Positions 6,234-14,599 of a stretch of DNA of 46,003 bases are shown piece after piece. The translations under genes and the position numbers were made by a program. How positions within the stretch are numbered: position 1 is the first letter of the stretch; each line of letters opens with the position of its first letter. Source of the stretch: a virus; the IMG/VR virus record IMGVR_UViG_3300027976_000065, positions 1 to 46,003 of that record; one strand, 5' to 3'. The notes beneath the pieces were generated by a model. That model saw nothing but the letters and a program-made list of their open reading frames with translations, ran no database searches and was not told the origin of the DNA.

Positions 6234-7318
6234 TTAGAAGAATGGCATCTTGGTTTTTTCTGTTGTTTCGATATTGTCTTTGATAATCTTGTTGATTAGT
6301 TCTCTATCAGTTAGCCCAAGTTGCATAGCCTCGTCATAGCTCAGGGCACCGCGCATGTACCATGCCATCCTTAACGCATCATCTTTTAAGGCCCTTATCT
6401 CTTTGTCGTAGCTGTCAATCAGCTCTTCGACTGCCGCTTGTTCTAAAGTTAAGAGCCTTATACGAAAAAACTTGCGTAGTCGAATGTGATGTTTATGGGG
6501 AATTCTTTACCGCACTCGTCGTTTGGACAAACAGCATCCACCGGCTTCATGCTAGCAAGCTCGTTTAGTTCTGTTAAGTACTGCTGTAATTTTTTAATAA
6601 CCTTAGTGTCAGCATTGTTGTAAAAGTCTGCAATGTGTTCCGAATTGGTTACCACAGTGCCATCGCTGATTGTGATAGATTTGGTGCTGTTAGCTAATAG
6701 GTTAATGTTCATTTCAATAATTTTAGCAAGATGTTCGTCAAAACGTTTCTTGGCTTCAACAGGGTCGTCTTCTAGCGAACCTAAACTCCTGACTATCTGT
6801 TGTTCCTCAAATGCGATCATGTTAGTTTTGTTAAGGCTAAAATATGGTTGCGGATGTATGTGTATCTTCAGACCATCAACAGCTAAAGGAACATCATAAC
6901 TAGGAGCAGTAATCCTTGACATTGTTACTCCGAGGTCGATAGCATGACTGTCTTCAACTTTACAGTGAGGACATTGAGCAGTAAAATCCATTTGATTACC
7001 ATAGCTGGCTATCCGTATCGCAATTAACGTAGCGTCAACATCAATACTAGGCATCTGCCAAGCATCATGGACATCCGGACAACAACTCTGTATCACGTTG
7101 ACCACGCCCTGACCGTTTAATAATGCATCTGGCGTCTTTAATGTTATCTCATCTTTGGTAGTCATTGGCATGACACCAATCTCACCGGTAGCTGGCATGG
7201 TGATTGCATCTGCTGGCCAATACTTGCCACCACTGGGCAACTTGAAGTAGATTGCGGGCTGTCTAAAATGCTTGGACAGCGGATTAGCCGAAGCAACTTG
7301 TGGAGTGTTTTGATCCAT
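6234..7318 (-). CDS. gp26-gp51-type baseplate/tail assembly fusion made by -1 frameshift
   Basis: This entry spans the frameshifted product. Translation follows the gp26-like frame to residue 285, slips one base back on T TTT TTC (6470-6464), then reads 76 further codons to the TAA at 6234, giving 361 residues. The extension is charged and helical (EELIDSYDKEIRALKDD, then WYMRGALSYDEA) and ends in MPFF. It has no ATG, GTG or TTG until far inside, which argues against independent initiation. In T4, genes 26 and 51 are adjacent in this order and precede the tail hub and tape-measure genes. In many tailed phages the chaperone pair before the tape measure is joined by this kind of frameshift. The fusion itself is inferred from sequence. 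Confidence 0.75.
6422..6470 (-). promoter_or_regulatory. Programmed -1 ribosomal frameshift signal
   Basis: On the minus strand the heptamer T TTT TTC lies at 6470-6464 in the zero frame (AGT TTT TTC GTA TAA), fitting X XXY YYZ. A seven-base spacer follows, then GCTCTT (6456-6451), which pairs with AAGAGC (6427-6422) across a 23-base loop; one extra G-T pair can extend it. The zero-frame stop sits in the spacer. The downstream frame is open through the site and lacks a start codon. All the usual parts of a -1 frameshift site are therefore present. Confidence 0.8.
6458..7318 (-). CDS. 26: gp26-like baseplate hub / tail assembly protein (zero-frame product)
   Basis: A 286-residue protein of the T4 gp26 type (T4_baseplate family). 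It opens with a Gln/Pro-rich tail, then FRQPAIYFKLPSGGKYW, a typical family start. It has two Cys pairs (C116/C119 and C264/C269) that could form a zinc ribbon, and ends in FDYASFF followed by Val and stop. T4 gp26 belongs to the baseplate hub pathway. The gene is transcribed away from the tape measure gene, with a TATAAATA late motif 46 bases upstream. The last codons form a slippery site, so a fraction of ribosomes should make the longer fusion described separately. Confidence 0.85.
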   Translation of the reverse strand: MDQNTPQVASANPLSKHFRQPAIYFKLPSGGKYWPADAITMPATGEIGVMPMTTKDEITLKTPDALLNGQGVVNVIQSCCPDVHDAWQMPSIDVDATLIAIRIASYGNQMDFTAQCPHCKVEDSHAIDLGVTMSRITAPSYDVPLAVDGLKIHIHPQPYFSLNKTNMIAFEEQQIVRSLGSLEDDPVEAKKRFDEHLAKIIEMNINLLANSTKSITISDGTVVTNSEHIADFYNNADTKVIKKLQQYLTELNELASMKPVDAVCPNDECGKEFPINITFDYASFFV

Positions 7319-7330
7319 GGTCGAAAATCC

Positions 7331-7338
7331 TATAAATA
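7331..7338 (+). promoter_or_regulatory. Late promoter TATAAATA (tape measure gene)
   Basis: An exact match to the T4 late promoter consensus, 66 bases before the tape measure start. It lies to the left of the opposing minus-strand late promoter, so the two transcripts overlap at their 5' ends. Confidence 0.75.
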
Positions 7339-7363
7339 TATATAATTGATTAGTACTTTACAC

Positions 7364-7371
7364 TATTTATA
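7364..7371 (-). promoter_or_regulatory. Late promoter TATAAATA (gp26-like gene)
   Basis: The reverse complement of 7364-7371 reads TATAAATA, identical to the T4 late consensus, 46 bases before the gp26-like ATG. Confidence 0.75.
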
Positions 7372-7403
7372 GCACCAAATACACAAGGTAATAAAAACGA
7401 TCC

Positions 7404-9401
7404 ATGGATGATTTAGACGCAGAAAAGGCACGGGAGCTGATTGAGCAGTTAGTTGATAGATTTCCTGCCCTCTCCAACGAACTTAAAAATCTTGGCATAT
7501 CGGCCAAGAAAGGTTCTGTTGACTTCACAAAGACTCTAAAAGATCTCAATAGAGATGTTGAAAAAGGTCGTGCTAGCTTTAAACAAATTGTTAACTCGAT
7601 CGAATCGCTTGACGATGCCATTGATGATTTAGGCAGTACCACCGCAGACAACGCTAAAAAAAGTAAACTACTCCAACAAAGAGAAGAACTAGTTAAACTG
7701 GCAGCCAATGAACGGACTAAAGAAGCATCCATTGCATTTGGAAAAAGTCTTACCAATGGTGCGACAAAACTCACAGCCGATTTAACTAAATCATTGCAAA
7801 GTGGCGCTAGTGGCACTGAAGTATCAACAATCTTATTAAATTCTGCTATAGATGCTGTAACTGGAGCAGTTGGTGGCCTTGGTGGCTTCTTAACTAGTGT
7901 AGGTAAAGATCTAGCTGGCACAAAAGGTTGGGGTGCCGCAATAGGTAGTGTGATATATGTTGGTGGCAAGGCAATGCAACTTGGCGCCGAAGCCAGTGCA
8001 AAATTCCTAAAATTCTCAGTTGAAGTCCTTGCTAAGGAACTGGCCAAGACAGAAAAAGCCTTTAACACAGTCAATGCCAGTGGTGCGATATTTGCTGATG
8101 GTATGTCTGGTATGCGTGAAGCCAGTGTGGGCGCTGGACTGACCCTAGAACAATTCTCTAAAGTAATAAGCAAGCAGTCCGCCGATTTGGCCATGAGCGG
8201 AGTTGGTGTTGCTGAAGGTGCCCGCAAGGTCGGAGAGGTCGGCAAAATATTTGACCAGAACAACGGACGGATAAGAGAGCAACTACAGAATTTAGGTTAT
8301 GGCTTTGAAGAACAGGCAGAGATAACAGCCACGGTAATGGCTAATATCCGCAGGACAGCACAATCAGTTAATCCAGCCATGTTAGCGGTCGAAACACAGA
8401 AATATGCAGAAAATCTAAGATTAATATCGGCATTGACCGGTGAAGATGCTAAAGCCAAAACTAAACAGGTACAAGAACAGAATCAGATTGCGGCCTTCCA
8501 AAATGAGATAGCCAAAAAGGGTCCAGAAGTAGCGGCCCAGATAGATGCATCAATGGCATTGATGTCAGAAACTGAGAAGAAAGCATTTAGAGATCGAGTG
8601 ATATATAACGGGTCAGTGATAAATCAAGAAGCGGCAATATACGAAGCAACTAACAGGGCGGCCGCCGATAAAGGCCGATTGCTATACGACAAATTTATAA
8701 ACAACATGTTTGATCCTACGGCAGTAGCCCAAGCCAATGCCCAATATGCACAAGCTATGATTGGCTCATTTAGGGCAAATCAGGCGTTATTCGTTGGTGC
8801 ATACGCAACAGGCGATTCAAGTTTGCAAGCGGTATCACAAGCAGGTATTGACGTATATAACCAAGCCATCAAGATGAGTAAAGAAGGAGTTGCAGGAGTA
8901 TTAGCTAGCCTAACTGAACTTAAAGACACCCAAGATCCATTAACAACAGGAATGACCGGAGCAACTAGGGCCGCGCAAGAGATGGCAGTGTTGCTTGAAG
9001 ACAAACTTTTACCGTTGTTAGGCACTTATGCACAAACGACCGAAAAGATAAATGCTGGAATGGCACAATTCCTAAACTTTATAACAGGAAAAGGCCCAGA
9101 ACCAAGTCCAGTGCCACTTCCGCCTGGTTTTACACCACCAAAAACTATTGGTGAGGCTATTTCGTCCCCTGGCATGGCCATAGGCGGCATCAGTACAGGA
9201 CCTATAAGTGGGTACTCTGAAGTCCTACACGGCACAGAAGCAGTAGTACCATTGCCAGACAACAAATCAATCCCCGTAAGTTTAGACAGCAGTAGCATCA
9301 CTGCATCAATAAATCAACAGACAGGAGTGCTAGCCGAAATACTCCGTGCCATGCAATCAACCAACAGCCTAACATCACAAATAGCACAGAACAGTTACTA
9401 G
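7404..9401 (+). CDS. Tail tape measure protein (gp29-like hub protein)
   Basis: A 665-residue protein. The first 150 residues are charged coiled coil. The middle has Gly/Ala-rich hydrophobic segments (about residues 145-215) typical of tape measures, followed by more helix. The C-terminus carries the pattern GGISTGPISGY, LHGTEAVVPLP, a hallmark of tape measure C-termini. It sets tail length and occupies the tail lumen. It lies head-to-head with the gp26-like chaperone gene, which is the expected partner, although in T4 the two are co-directional. The ATG at 7404 has a weak AAGG 16 bases upstream. Assignment as the T4 gp29 counterpart is by role and position. Confidence 0.85.
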   Translation: MDDLDAEKARELIEQLVDRFPALSNELKNLGISAKKGSVDFTKTLKDLNRDVEKGRASFKQIVNSIESLDDAIDDLGSTTADNAKKSKLLQQREELVKLAANERTKEASIAFGKSLTNGATKLTADLTKSLQSGASGTEVSTILLNSAIDAVTGAVGGLGGFLTSVGKDLAGTKGWGAAIGSVIYVGGKAMQLGAEASAKFLKFSVEVLAKELAKTEKAFNTVNASGAIFADGMSGMREASVGAGLTLEQFSKVISKQSADLAMSGVGVAEGARKVGEVGKIFDQNNGRIREQLQNLGYGFEEQAEITATVMANIRRTAQSVNPAMLAVETQKYAENLRLISALTGEDAKAKTKQVQEQNQIAAFQNEIAKKGPEVAAQIDASMALMSETEKKAFRDRVIYNGSVINQEAAIYEATNRAAADKGRLLYDKFINNMFDPTAVAQANAQYAQAMIGSFRANQALFVGAYATGDSSLQAVSQAGIDVYNQAIKMSKEGVAGVLASLTELKDTQDPLTTGMTGATRAAQEMAVLLEDKLLPLLGTYAQTTEKINAGMAQFLNFITGKGPEPSPVPLPPGFTPPKTIGEAISSPGMAIGGISTGPISGYSEVLHGTEAVVPLPDNKSIPVSLDSSSITASINQQTGVLAEILRAMQSTNSLTSQIAQNSY

Positions 9402-9404
9402 GAC

Positions 9405-9413
9405 GATAAATAC
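9405..9413 (+). promoter_or_regulatory. Late-promoter-like motif GATAAATAC
   Basis: It ends four bases before the ATG of the GIY-YIG nuclease, so a T4-type start site would fall at or just inside the start codon. It could also serve the portal gene downstream. Confidence 0.65.
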
Positions 9414-9417
9414 TGTT

Positions 9418-9966
9418 ATGACAACAGAATTTTATGTTTACCAGTATGTTACTGAACAAGGAACCCCTTATTATATCGGTAAGGGATCAAAGTATCGTAT
9501 TAGACAAAAACATCTATATACGGTAGTGCCTCCCATTGAAAGACGCATAATTGTTAAATCGGCCTTAACCGAAGAACAGGCATTTAATTTAGAAAATAAA
9601 TTGATTAGAGAATATGGTAGAAAGATTGACGGTGGCGTATTAGATAATATAAAATTAAATCAATGGGCTTGTGCAACAGGATGGAAACATTCTGAAGAAA
9701 CTAAACACAAAATTAGTAAAGCCAATCGCGGCAAAGTAAGAACAGAAGAACATAAACAAAAATATAGACAACCTAAAACTAAAGAACATGCAGAAAATAT
9801 ACGTAAAGCTAATTTAGGAAAACATGTTGTTAACGAAGTAAGACAAAAGATATCTAATACTCTTAAAGGTAATATACCATGGAATAAAGGAATCAAAGGT
9901 ACACAATGGACTCAGGCAAGAAGAGATGCTTATTTAAAAAATAAAGAATTAATAGGAACGCTATAA
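9418..9966 (+). CDS. GIY-YIG homing endonuclease with NUMOD3 repeats
   Basis: A 182-residue protein. The N-terminus has the GIY-YIG pattern as VYQYV ... YYIGKG, with Arg in the following helix and a Glu in the AFNLENKLI helix. The second half holds repeated Ser/Lys/Arg-rich NUMOD3-type elements (HSEETKHKISKANRGK, REEHK-like, then VRQKISNTLKG), which bind DNA in bacteriophage homing endonucleases. It sits between the tape measure and portal genes, and a late-type motif touches its start codon. The gene is more AT-rich than its neighbours. It is probably a free-standing mobile gene that cuts the same site in phages lacking it. Confidence 0.88.
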   Translation: MTTEFYVYQYVTEQGTPYYIGKGSKYRIRQKHLYTVVPPIERRIIVKSALTEEQAFNLENKLIREYGRKIDGGVLDNIKLNQWACATGWKHSEETKHKISKANRGKVRTEEHKQKYRQPKTKEHAENIRKANLGKHVVNEVRQKISNTLKGNIPWNKGIKGTQWTQARRDAYLKNKELIGTL

Positions 9967-9967
9967 T

Positions 9968-11677
9968 ATGTCATGGAAAAAATATTTTAAACAAGCAAAT
10001 CCAGAATCTGGTGGACTAATGAGTCCGTTGGGCAATAGTAACAAAGGTAATAGTCCTCTTGATCCTGGATTTCGTAATTTTGCTAGTAAACTTCCGGAAG
10101 TTTACATTGGCCATCCAAACAGAACCGAACGATACAACCAATACGAACAGATGGATCAGGACTCAGAAATCAATGCGGCCCTAGACATACTAGCCGAGTT
10201 CATGACACAGTCCAATATCGAAAACGGTACTGGGTTTGATCTATACTTTAAAGAAAAACCAACAGACAACGAAATTAAAATTCTTAAAGATCAACTAAAC
10301 CAATGGTGCAGTATTAACCAAATGAATAAAAGATTATTCAAATTGGTGCGTAATGTTTTAAAATATGGTGACCAAGTATTCTTGCGTGATCCGGAAACAT
10401 TCGAACTTTACTGGACAGAGATGCACAAGGTAGTTAAAGTCATTGTTAACGAAAGTGAAGGCAAAGAACCAGAACAATATCTGATCAAAGATCTTAATGT
10501 TAACTTCATGAATTTAACAGCCACGTCAGTTGCATCCAGTGACACATACATCAACCACCCACAGGTAGGCGGCCCAAGTGGAGCCTATGTACAACCAAAT
10601 GTGCCTTATAGTGGCGGAAGTCGATTTAGTCATGCACAAAATGAAGCACCAATTAATGCAGAACACGTAGTACATATAAGCCTAACAGAAGGATTAGATC
10701 TTAATTGGCCGTTTGGTAACAGCGCATTAGAATCAGTGTTTAAGATATTCAAACAAAAACAACTGTTAGAAGACGCGATCCTTATCTATAGAATACAGCG
10801 TGCTCCGGAACGTAGAGTATTTAAAATTGATGTGGGTAATATGCCGAGTCATATGGCCATGGCATTTGTTGATCGTATTAAAAATGAAATTCACCAACGT
10901 CGCATTCCCACTCAGACTGGCGGAGGTGAAAACATGATGGATGCTACATACAATCCGTTGAGTACAAACGAAGACTACTTCTTCCCAGTAACAGCAGACG
11001 GCAGAGGAAGTGACGTTACCACACTACCAGGTGGACAAAATCTTGGTGAGATTGACGATCTAAGATATTTCAACAATAAATTGGCACGTGGGTTAAGAGT
11101 TCCTAGTTCATATCTACCAACAGGAGCTGAAGACAGCGAACGTGGGTACAGTGACGGTCGTGGTACTACAGCATTAATTCAGGAATGGAGATTTAATCAA
11201 TATTGCAAACGTTTACAAAGTTTGATAGTAGACAAGTTAGATCAAGAATTTAAAATGTTCATGCGATGGAGAGGAGTAAACATTGATGGATCAGTGTTTG
11301 AACTCCGTTTCAATGAGCCGCAGAACTTTGCCAAATATAGGCAAGCAGAAGTTGATGCAGTACGCATACAAGCATTTACACAACTGGAACAAACACCATA
11401 TCTTTCAAAACGTTTCTTGCTCAAACGATATCTAGATTTAAGTGAAGAAGAAATGCAAGAAAATGAAGAGTGGTGGAATGAAGAAAATGAATCTGGTGAA
11501 TCAACGACGGCACCAGAAGCAGGACTGCGATCAGTTGGAGTAACAACCGCTGGACTACAATCTGATCTAGACAACCTAACCCCAATTGAACCAATCGATG
11601 GGGAGCCTGGAGACTTGGGCGGAGTTGATACAGCAGGATCTGGACCAGAAGCACCGGGTGGTGAGTTAGGTTTATAG
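9968..11677 (+). CDS. 20: Portal vertex protein gp20
   Basis: A 569-residue protein of the T4 portal family. It has a YNQYEQMDQDSEINAALDI region, QVFLRDPE, the conserved SALESVFKIFKQ and YRIQRAPERRVFKIDVGN blocks, and GGQNLGEIDDLRYF with SSYLP further on. The last 80 residues are acidic, then Gly/Pro-rich. The dodecamer forms the DNA entry channel at one capsid vertex and docks the terminase and neck. Its ATG begins two bases after the stop of the homing endonuclease. It starts the canonical head cluster: portal, core, protease, scaffold, capsid. Confidence 0.96.
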   Translation: MSWKKYFKQANPESGGLMSPLGNSNKGNSPLDPGFRNFASKLPEVYIGHPNRTERYNQYEQMDQDSEINAALDILAEFMTQSNIENGTGFDLYFKEKPTDNEIKILKDQLNQWCSINQMNKRLFKLVRNVLKYGDQVFLRDPETFELYWTEMHKVVKVIVNESEGKEPEQYLIKDLNVNFMNLTATSVASSDTYINHPQVGGPSGAYVQPNVPYSGGSRFSHAQNEAPINAEHVVHISLTEGLDLNWPFGNSALESVFKIFKQKQLLEDAILIYRIQRAPERRVFKIDVGNMPSHMAMAFVDRIKNEIHQRRIPTQTGGGENMMDATYNPLSTNEDYFFPVTADGRGSDVTTLPGGQNLGEIDDLRYFNNKLARGLRVPSSYLPTGAEDSERGYSDGRGTTALIQEWRFNQYCKRLQSLIVDKLDQEFKMFMRWRGVNIDGSVFELRFNEPQNFAKYRQAEVDAVRIQAFTQLEQTPYLSKRFLLKRYLDLSEEEMQENEEWWNEENESGESTTAPEAGLRSVGVTTAGLQSDLDNLTPIEPIDGEPGDLGGVDTAGSGPEAPGGELGL

Positions 11678-11684
11678 GCATTTT

Positions 11685-11693
11685 GGTAAATAC
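11685..11693 (+). promoter_or_regulatory. Late-promoter-like motif GGTAAATAC
   Basis: It lies four bases before the ATG at 11698. It may start the head-core operon, but its closeness to the start codon leaves almost no leader for the first gene. Confidence 0.55.
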
Positions 11694-11697
11694 ACTT

Positions 11698-11922
11698 ATG
11701 AATATACTAGAAATTTTTGAACCTACACCACAAGGTTACAATACGGAAAAAGAAGATAATACCGTATCTAACCTCAGCGACTTACGCAAAACCAAATTAA
11801 CCTTAAAACAGTTAAATCGATTACGTATAATGAATGATGTACGTAAGTTAGAACATGAGCAGAAATTAGAAACCGTGCGTACCCAATACAAAGCACCAGT
11901 TGCTGACATGACATCTCTGTAA
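11698..11922 (+). CDS. Small prohead-region protein (gp67 position), unknown
   Basis: I take the ATG at 11698 (74 residues) rather than the TTG at 11683, because the TTG lies inside the late-promoter motif. The protein is hydrophilic, with a helical basic and acidic middle (KLTLKQLNRLRIMNDVRKLEHEQK). In T4 the space between gene 20 and gene 21 holds the small prohead core proteins gp67 and gp68, and this gene has the right size and place. There is no sequence evidence beyond position, so the name is left open. Confidence 0.7.
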   Translation: MNILEIFEPTPQGYNTEKEDNTVSNLSDLRKTKLTLKQLNRLRIMNDVRKLEHEQKLETVRTQYKAPVADMTSL

Positions 11923-11978
11923 TTATCCGCCAAAAACAATCAAAAACAACGCATTTAACCACAAAATCCAAACAATTC

Positions 11979-11987
11979 GTTAAATAC
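11979..11987 (+). promoter_or_regulatory. Late-promoter-like motif GTTAAATAC
   Basis: It lies 64 bases before the acidic prohead core gene, in an otherwise AT-rich intergenic stretch of about 130 bases. Confidence 0.5.
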
Positions 11988-12051
11988 ATAACATAACGAA
12001 TACACGAATCAATATTTGATCTATTTTTATTTTTAAAAGGAGTTCACCAGA

Positions 12052-12840
12052 ATGAACAAGTACGAACAACTAATTGAGCACATTATCAACGATCAGAATG
12101 ACGAAGCCCGTGAATTATTTCACACTATCGTTGTTGAAAAATCACGCGATATATACGAAAATTTAATCGACGACGCAGATTTATCTGAAGTTGCTACTGA
12201 TGAAGTTAGCGATCTAGTAGACGAAATCAACGTTGACGAACAAGGCATTTCAGAAGAAGAACACGAAGAAGAAGACGATGAAGTATCTATGGACATGGAT
12301 GTTGACGCTGAAGAAGCACCAGCAGAAGAAGAAATTGAAGACCGCGTTGTTGATCTTGAAGATGCACTTGACGAGCTTAAAGCAGAATTTGACGCATTAA
12401 TGGGCGGCGAGGCTGAAGAAGTACCAGGTGAAGAAGTACCGGGTGAAGAAATGGTAGGAATGGAAGTACCAAGTGAAGAAGAAATGCCAATGGCAGAAGC
12501 TACAGAGTCTGAAGAAGAAGCAGTTGAAGAAGGCGAAGAAATTGTACGTGAATACGTAGAAAAAGTTCCAGCTCCTCCAAAAACTGAACAAGGTGCACAA
12601 ACTAAATCACCAGTTGCTGGTAAAAACAATATGGGTGGTAAACCAGTTGATATGTCAGCAGGCGGAAATGTAGATCAAGATGGTGCTAAACCAGCTACTG
12701 CTCCAAAACCAAAAGGTCAGTTAGTTAATGATCCGTTAAACAAACCAGGTGCTAAAGCAGGTAAAGCATTTGATAAAAAAGAAACAGCAGTTAATACACA
12801 AGCTTCTGGCACTGATACAAAATCGCCAGTAGGAAAATAA
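12052..12840 (+). CDS. Acidic prohead core protein (gp67/gp68-type)
   Basis: A 262-residue protein preceded by AAGGAG. Residues 1-45 are a short helical domain. Residues 60-180 are extremely acidic with repeated EE and GEEVP units, then a predicted coiled coil (VVDLEDALDELKAEFDAL). The last 80 residues are Lys/Pro/Gly/Asn-rich and basic. Acidic, low-complexity core proteins in this position in T4-like phages fill the prohead with scaffold and are cleaved by the prohead protease. Its place between portal and protease supports this. The repeats at residues 122-145 look like slipped short DNA repeats (GAAGAAGTACC). Confidence 0.72.
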   Translation: MNKYEQLIEHIINDQNDEARELFHTIVVEKSRDIYENLIDDADLSEVATDEVSDLVDEINVDEQGISEEEHEEEDDEVSMDMDVDAEEAPAEEEIEDRVVDLEDALDELKAEFDALMGGEAEEVPGEEVPGEEMVGMEVPSEEEMPMAEATESEEEAVEEGEEIVREYVEKVPAPPKTEQGAQTKSPVAGKNNMGGKPVDMSAGGNVDQDGAKPATAPKPKGQLVNDPLNKPGAKAGKAFDKKETAVNTQASGTDTKSPVGK

Positions 12841-12853
12841 TTAGGAAACAATA

Positions 12854-13495
12854 ATGGCTTTATATCTTAAAGAGCACTTAACATTTGACGCGGCAAGGAT
12901 GGAAATTTTATCCGAAGCTCACGCTGACGGCAAAGGTAAGAGTCTTTACATGAAGGGAGTATTCATTCAAGGTGGCGTTAAAAATCACAACGAACGTGTA
13001 TATCCTGTGACTGAGATTGAAACGGCCGTTTCTACATTAAATGAACAAATCAAGAGTGGCTATAGCGTCTTAGGCGAAGTAGATCATCCAGATGATTTGA
13101 AAATTAATTTAGACCGTGTATCACATATGATCACTGATATGTGGATGGATGGGCCTAATGGCTTTGGTAAATTAAAGATTCTTCCTACTCCAATGGGTCA
13201 GTTAGTTGAAACCATGTTGGAATCAGGAGTAAAACTTGGTGTTTCATCTCGTGGTAGCGGAAACGTGAGCGAGGGAGACGGCAAAGTAAGTGACTTTGAA
13301 ATAGTCACTGTCGATGTAGTTGCACAACCTAGTGCCCCTAATGCATATCCAACAGCGATTTACGAAGGACTGATGAATATGAAAGGTGGGCAAAAGGTAT
13401 TCGAAATGGCACGTGAAGCCAGTGCAGATCAAAGGGTACAAAAATATTTGAAACAGGCTGTAACTAGTCTTATCAAAGATTTGAAAATTAAATAG
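12854..13495 (+). CDS. 21: Prohead core scaffold protease gp21
   Basis: A 213-residue protein matching the T4 gp21 serine protease family. A beta-rich start has KGVFIQGGVKNHNERVYP, then the catalytic His in GEVDHPD (H78), and the catalytic Ser in GVSSRGSG (S131 or S132), followed by a conserved DFEIVTVDVVAQPSAP segment. It digests scaffold and core proteins before DNA packaging. It is near the usual family length (T4 about 212). It has an AGGA ribosome binding site and sits 13 bases after the core gene and nine before the scaffold gene, so all are probably one transcript. Confidence 0.95.
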   Translation: MALYLKEHLTFDAARMEILSEAHADGKGKSLYMKGVFIQGGVKNHNERVYPVTEIETAVSTLNEQIKSGYSVLGEVDHPDDLKINLDRVSHMITDMWMDGPNGFGKLKILPTPMGQLVETMLESGVKLGVSSRGSGNVSEGDGKVSDFEIVTVDVVAQPSAPNAYPTAIYEGLMNMKGGQKVFEMAREASADQRVQKYLKQAVTSLIKDLKIK

Positions 13496-13504
13496 GAGAT
13501 CACA

Positions 13505-14599
13505 ATGTTAGACGCTATCAAACCATTGTTAGATAGTGGCATCATTAATGAAGAAACTCAAACTGCTTTAAATGAAGCTTGGGAATTACAAATTAATGAA
13601 GCCAGAGAAACTATTCGTGCTGAATTGCGTGAAGAGTTTGCTGGTCGCTACGATCATGACAAAAATGTAATGGTTGAAGCTCTAGACAAAATGGTTACTG
13701 AAAGTCTCACCGCTGAACTCAAAGAGTTTGCCGAAGAGAAACAGGCTCTTGCAGAAGATCGCGTGAAATTTAAAACTCACATGATTGAATCTGCAGGTAA
13801 GTTTAATAACTTCCTAGTTACTAAACTTGCAGAAGAAATCAACGAACTAAGATCAGATCGCAAAACTCAAAACGAAGCTATTGCTAAGTTAGAGAAATTT
13901 GTTATCCATGCCTTAGCCGAAGAGATCAAAGAGTTTGACCAAGACAAGAAAGCAGTCGTTGAAACTAAAGTAAAATTAGTAGCAGAAGCTAAATCAAAAC
14001 TAGCAGAACTACAGTCAGCTTTTGTTAAACGTTCGGCTAAACTTGTTAAAGAATCAGTAACAGACAATCTAGGCTCAGAATTAGCTCAACTAAAAGAAGA
14101 CATCCAAAATGCTCGTGAGAACATGTTTGGCCGTCGTATCTTTGAAGCGTTTGCAAACGAGTTTGCTGTCACTCATTTAAATGAGAACACTGAACTTGCT
14201 AAACTTCAAGCAATAATTGAAAAGAAAGAATCAATCATAGCTGAAAGTCAAAAAGCAATCGAAGAAAAAGAAGCTCTAGTTGAAAGTAAGAATCGTGAAG
14301 TTAAAATGATAACTGAAAGTGTAGCTCGCAAAGCAAAACTTGAAGAATTATTGAAACCTCTAAACAAAGAGAAAGCTGATGTAATGTCTAGCTTGCTCGA
14401 AGGTGTGCAAACTGAACGTCTTCAGAATGCATATGAAAAGTATCTGCCAGCAGTACTAAACAACTCTAGCAAACCAAAAGCTGAAAGGCCCGTGTTAGCT
14501 GAAGCTCGTGTAGAAATGTCTGGTGATAAATCTGCTAAAGCCAACGATGAATCGCACAACAATGTTGTAGAGATTCGACGTTTAGCAGGGCTAAAATAG
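13505..14599 (+). CDS. 22: Prohead scaffolding protein gp22
   Basis: A 364-residue, almost entirely helical, highly charged protein with long coiled-coil stretches (residues 20-320), typical of the T4 major scaffold. It has an AGGAG ribosome binding site and sits between protease and capsid genes, as in T4. It should polymerise inside the prohead and be degraded by gp21. The extreme C-terminus reads EIRRLAGLK. A closely related octapeptide recurs in two unrelated proteins near the terminase end of the window (see findings), so this tail may be a docking peptide. Confidence 0.93.
   Translation: MLDAIKPLLDSGIINEETQTALNEAWELQINEARETIRAELREEFAGRYDHDKNVMVEALDKMVTESLTAELKEFAEEKQALAEDRVKFKTHMIESAGKFNNFLVTKLAEEINELRSDRKTQNEAIAKLEKFVIHALAEEIKEFDQDKKAVVETKVKLVAEAKSKLAELQSAFVKRSAKLVKESVTDNLGSELAQLKEDIQNARENMFGRRIFEAFANEFAVTHLNENTELAKLQAIIEKKESIIAESQKAIEEKEALVESKNREVKMITESVARKAKLEELLKPLNKEKADVMSSLLEGVQTERLQNAYEKYLPAVLNNSSKPKAERPVLAEARVEMSGDKSAKANDESHNNVVEIRRLAGLK

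Noticed and set aside
7367-8263. 298-codon open frame on the minus strand
   Set aside because: It lies antisense to the tape measure gene, has Ser/Ala/Pro-rich composition as expected from the reverse of a Lys/Ala-rich gene, and has no ribosome binding site or recognisable motif.
9962-9967. TATAAT before the portal gene as a sigma70 -10 element
   Set aside because: No acceptable -35 box lies 16-18 bases upstream, and the hexamer abuts the start codon.
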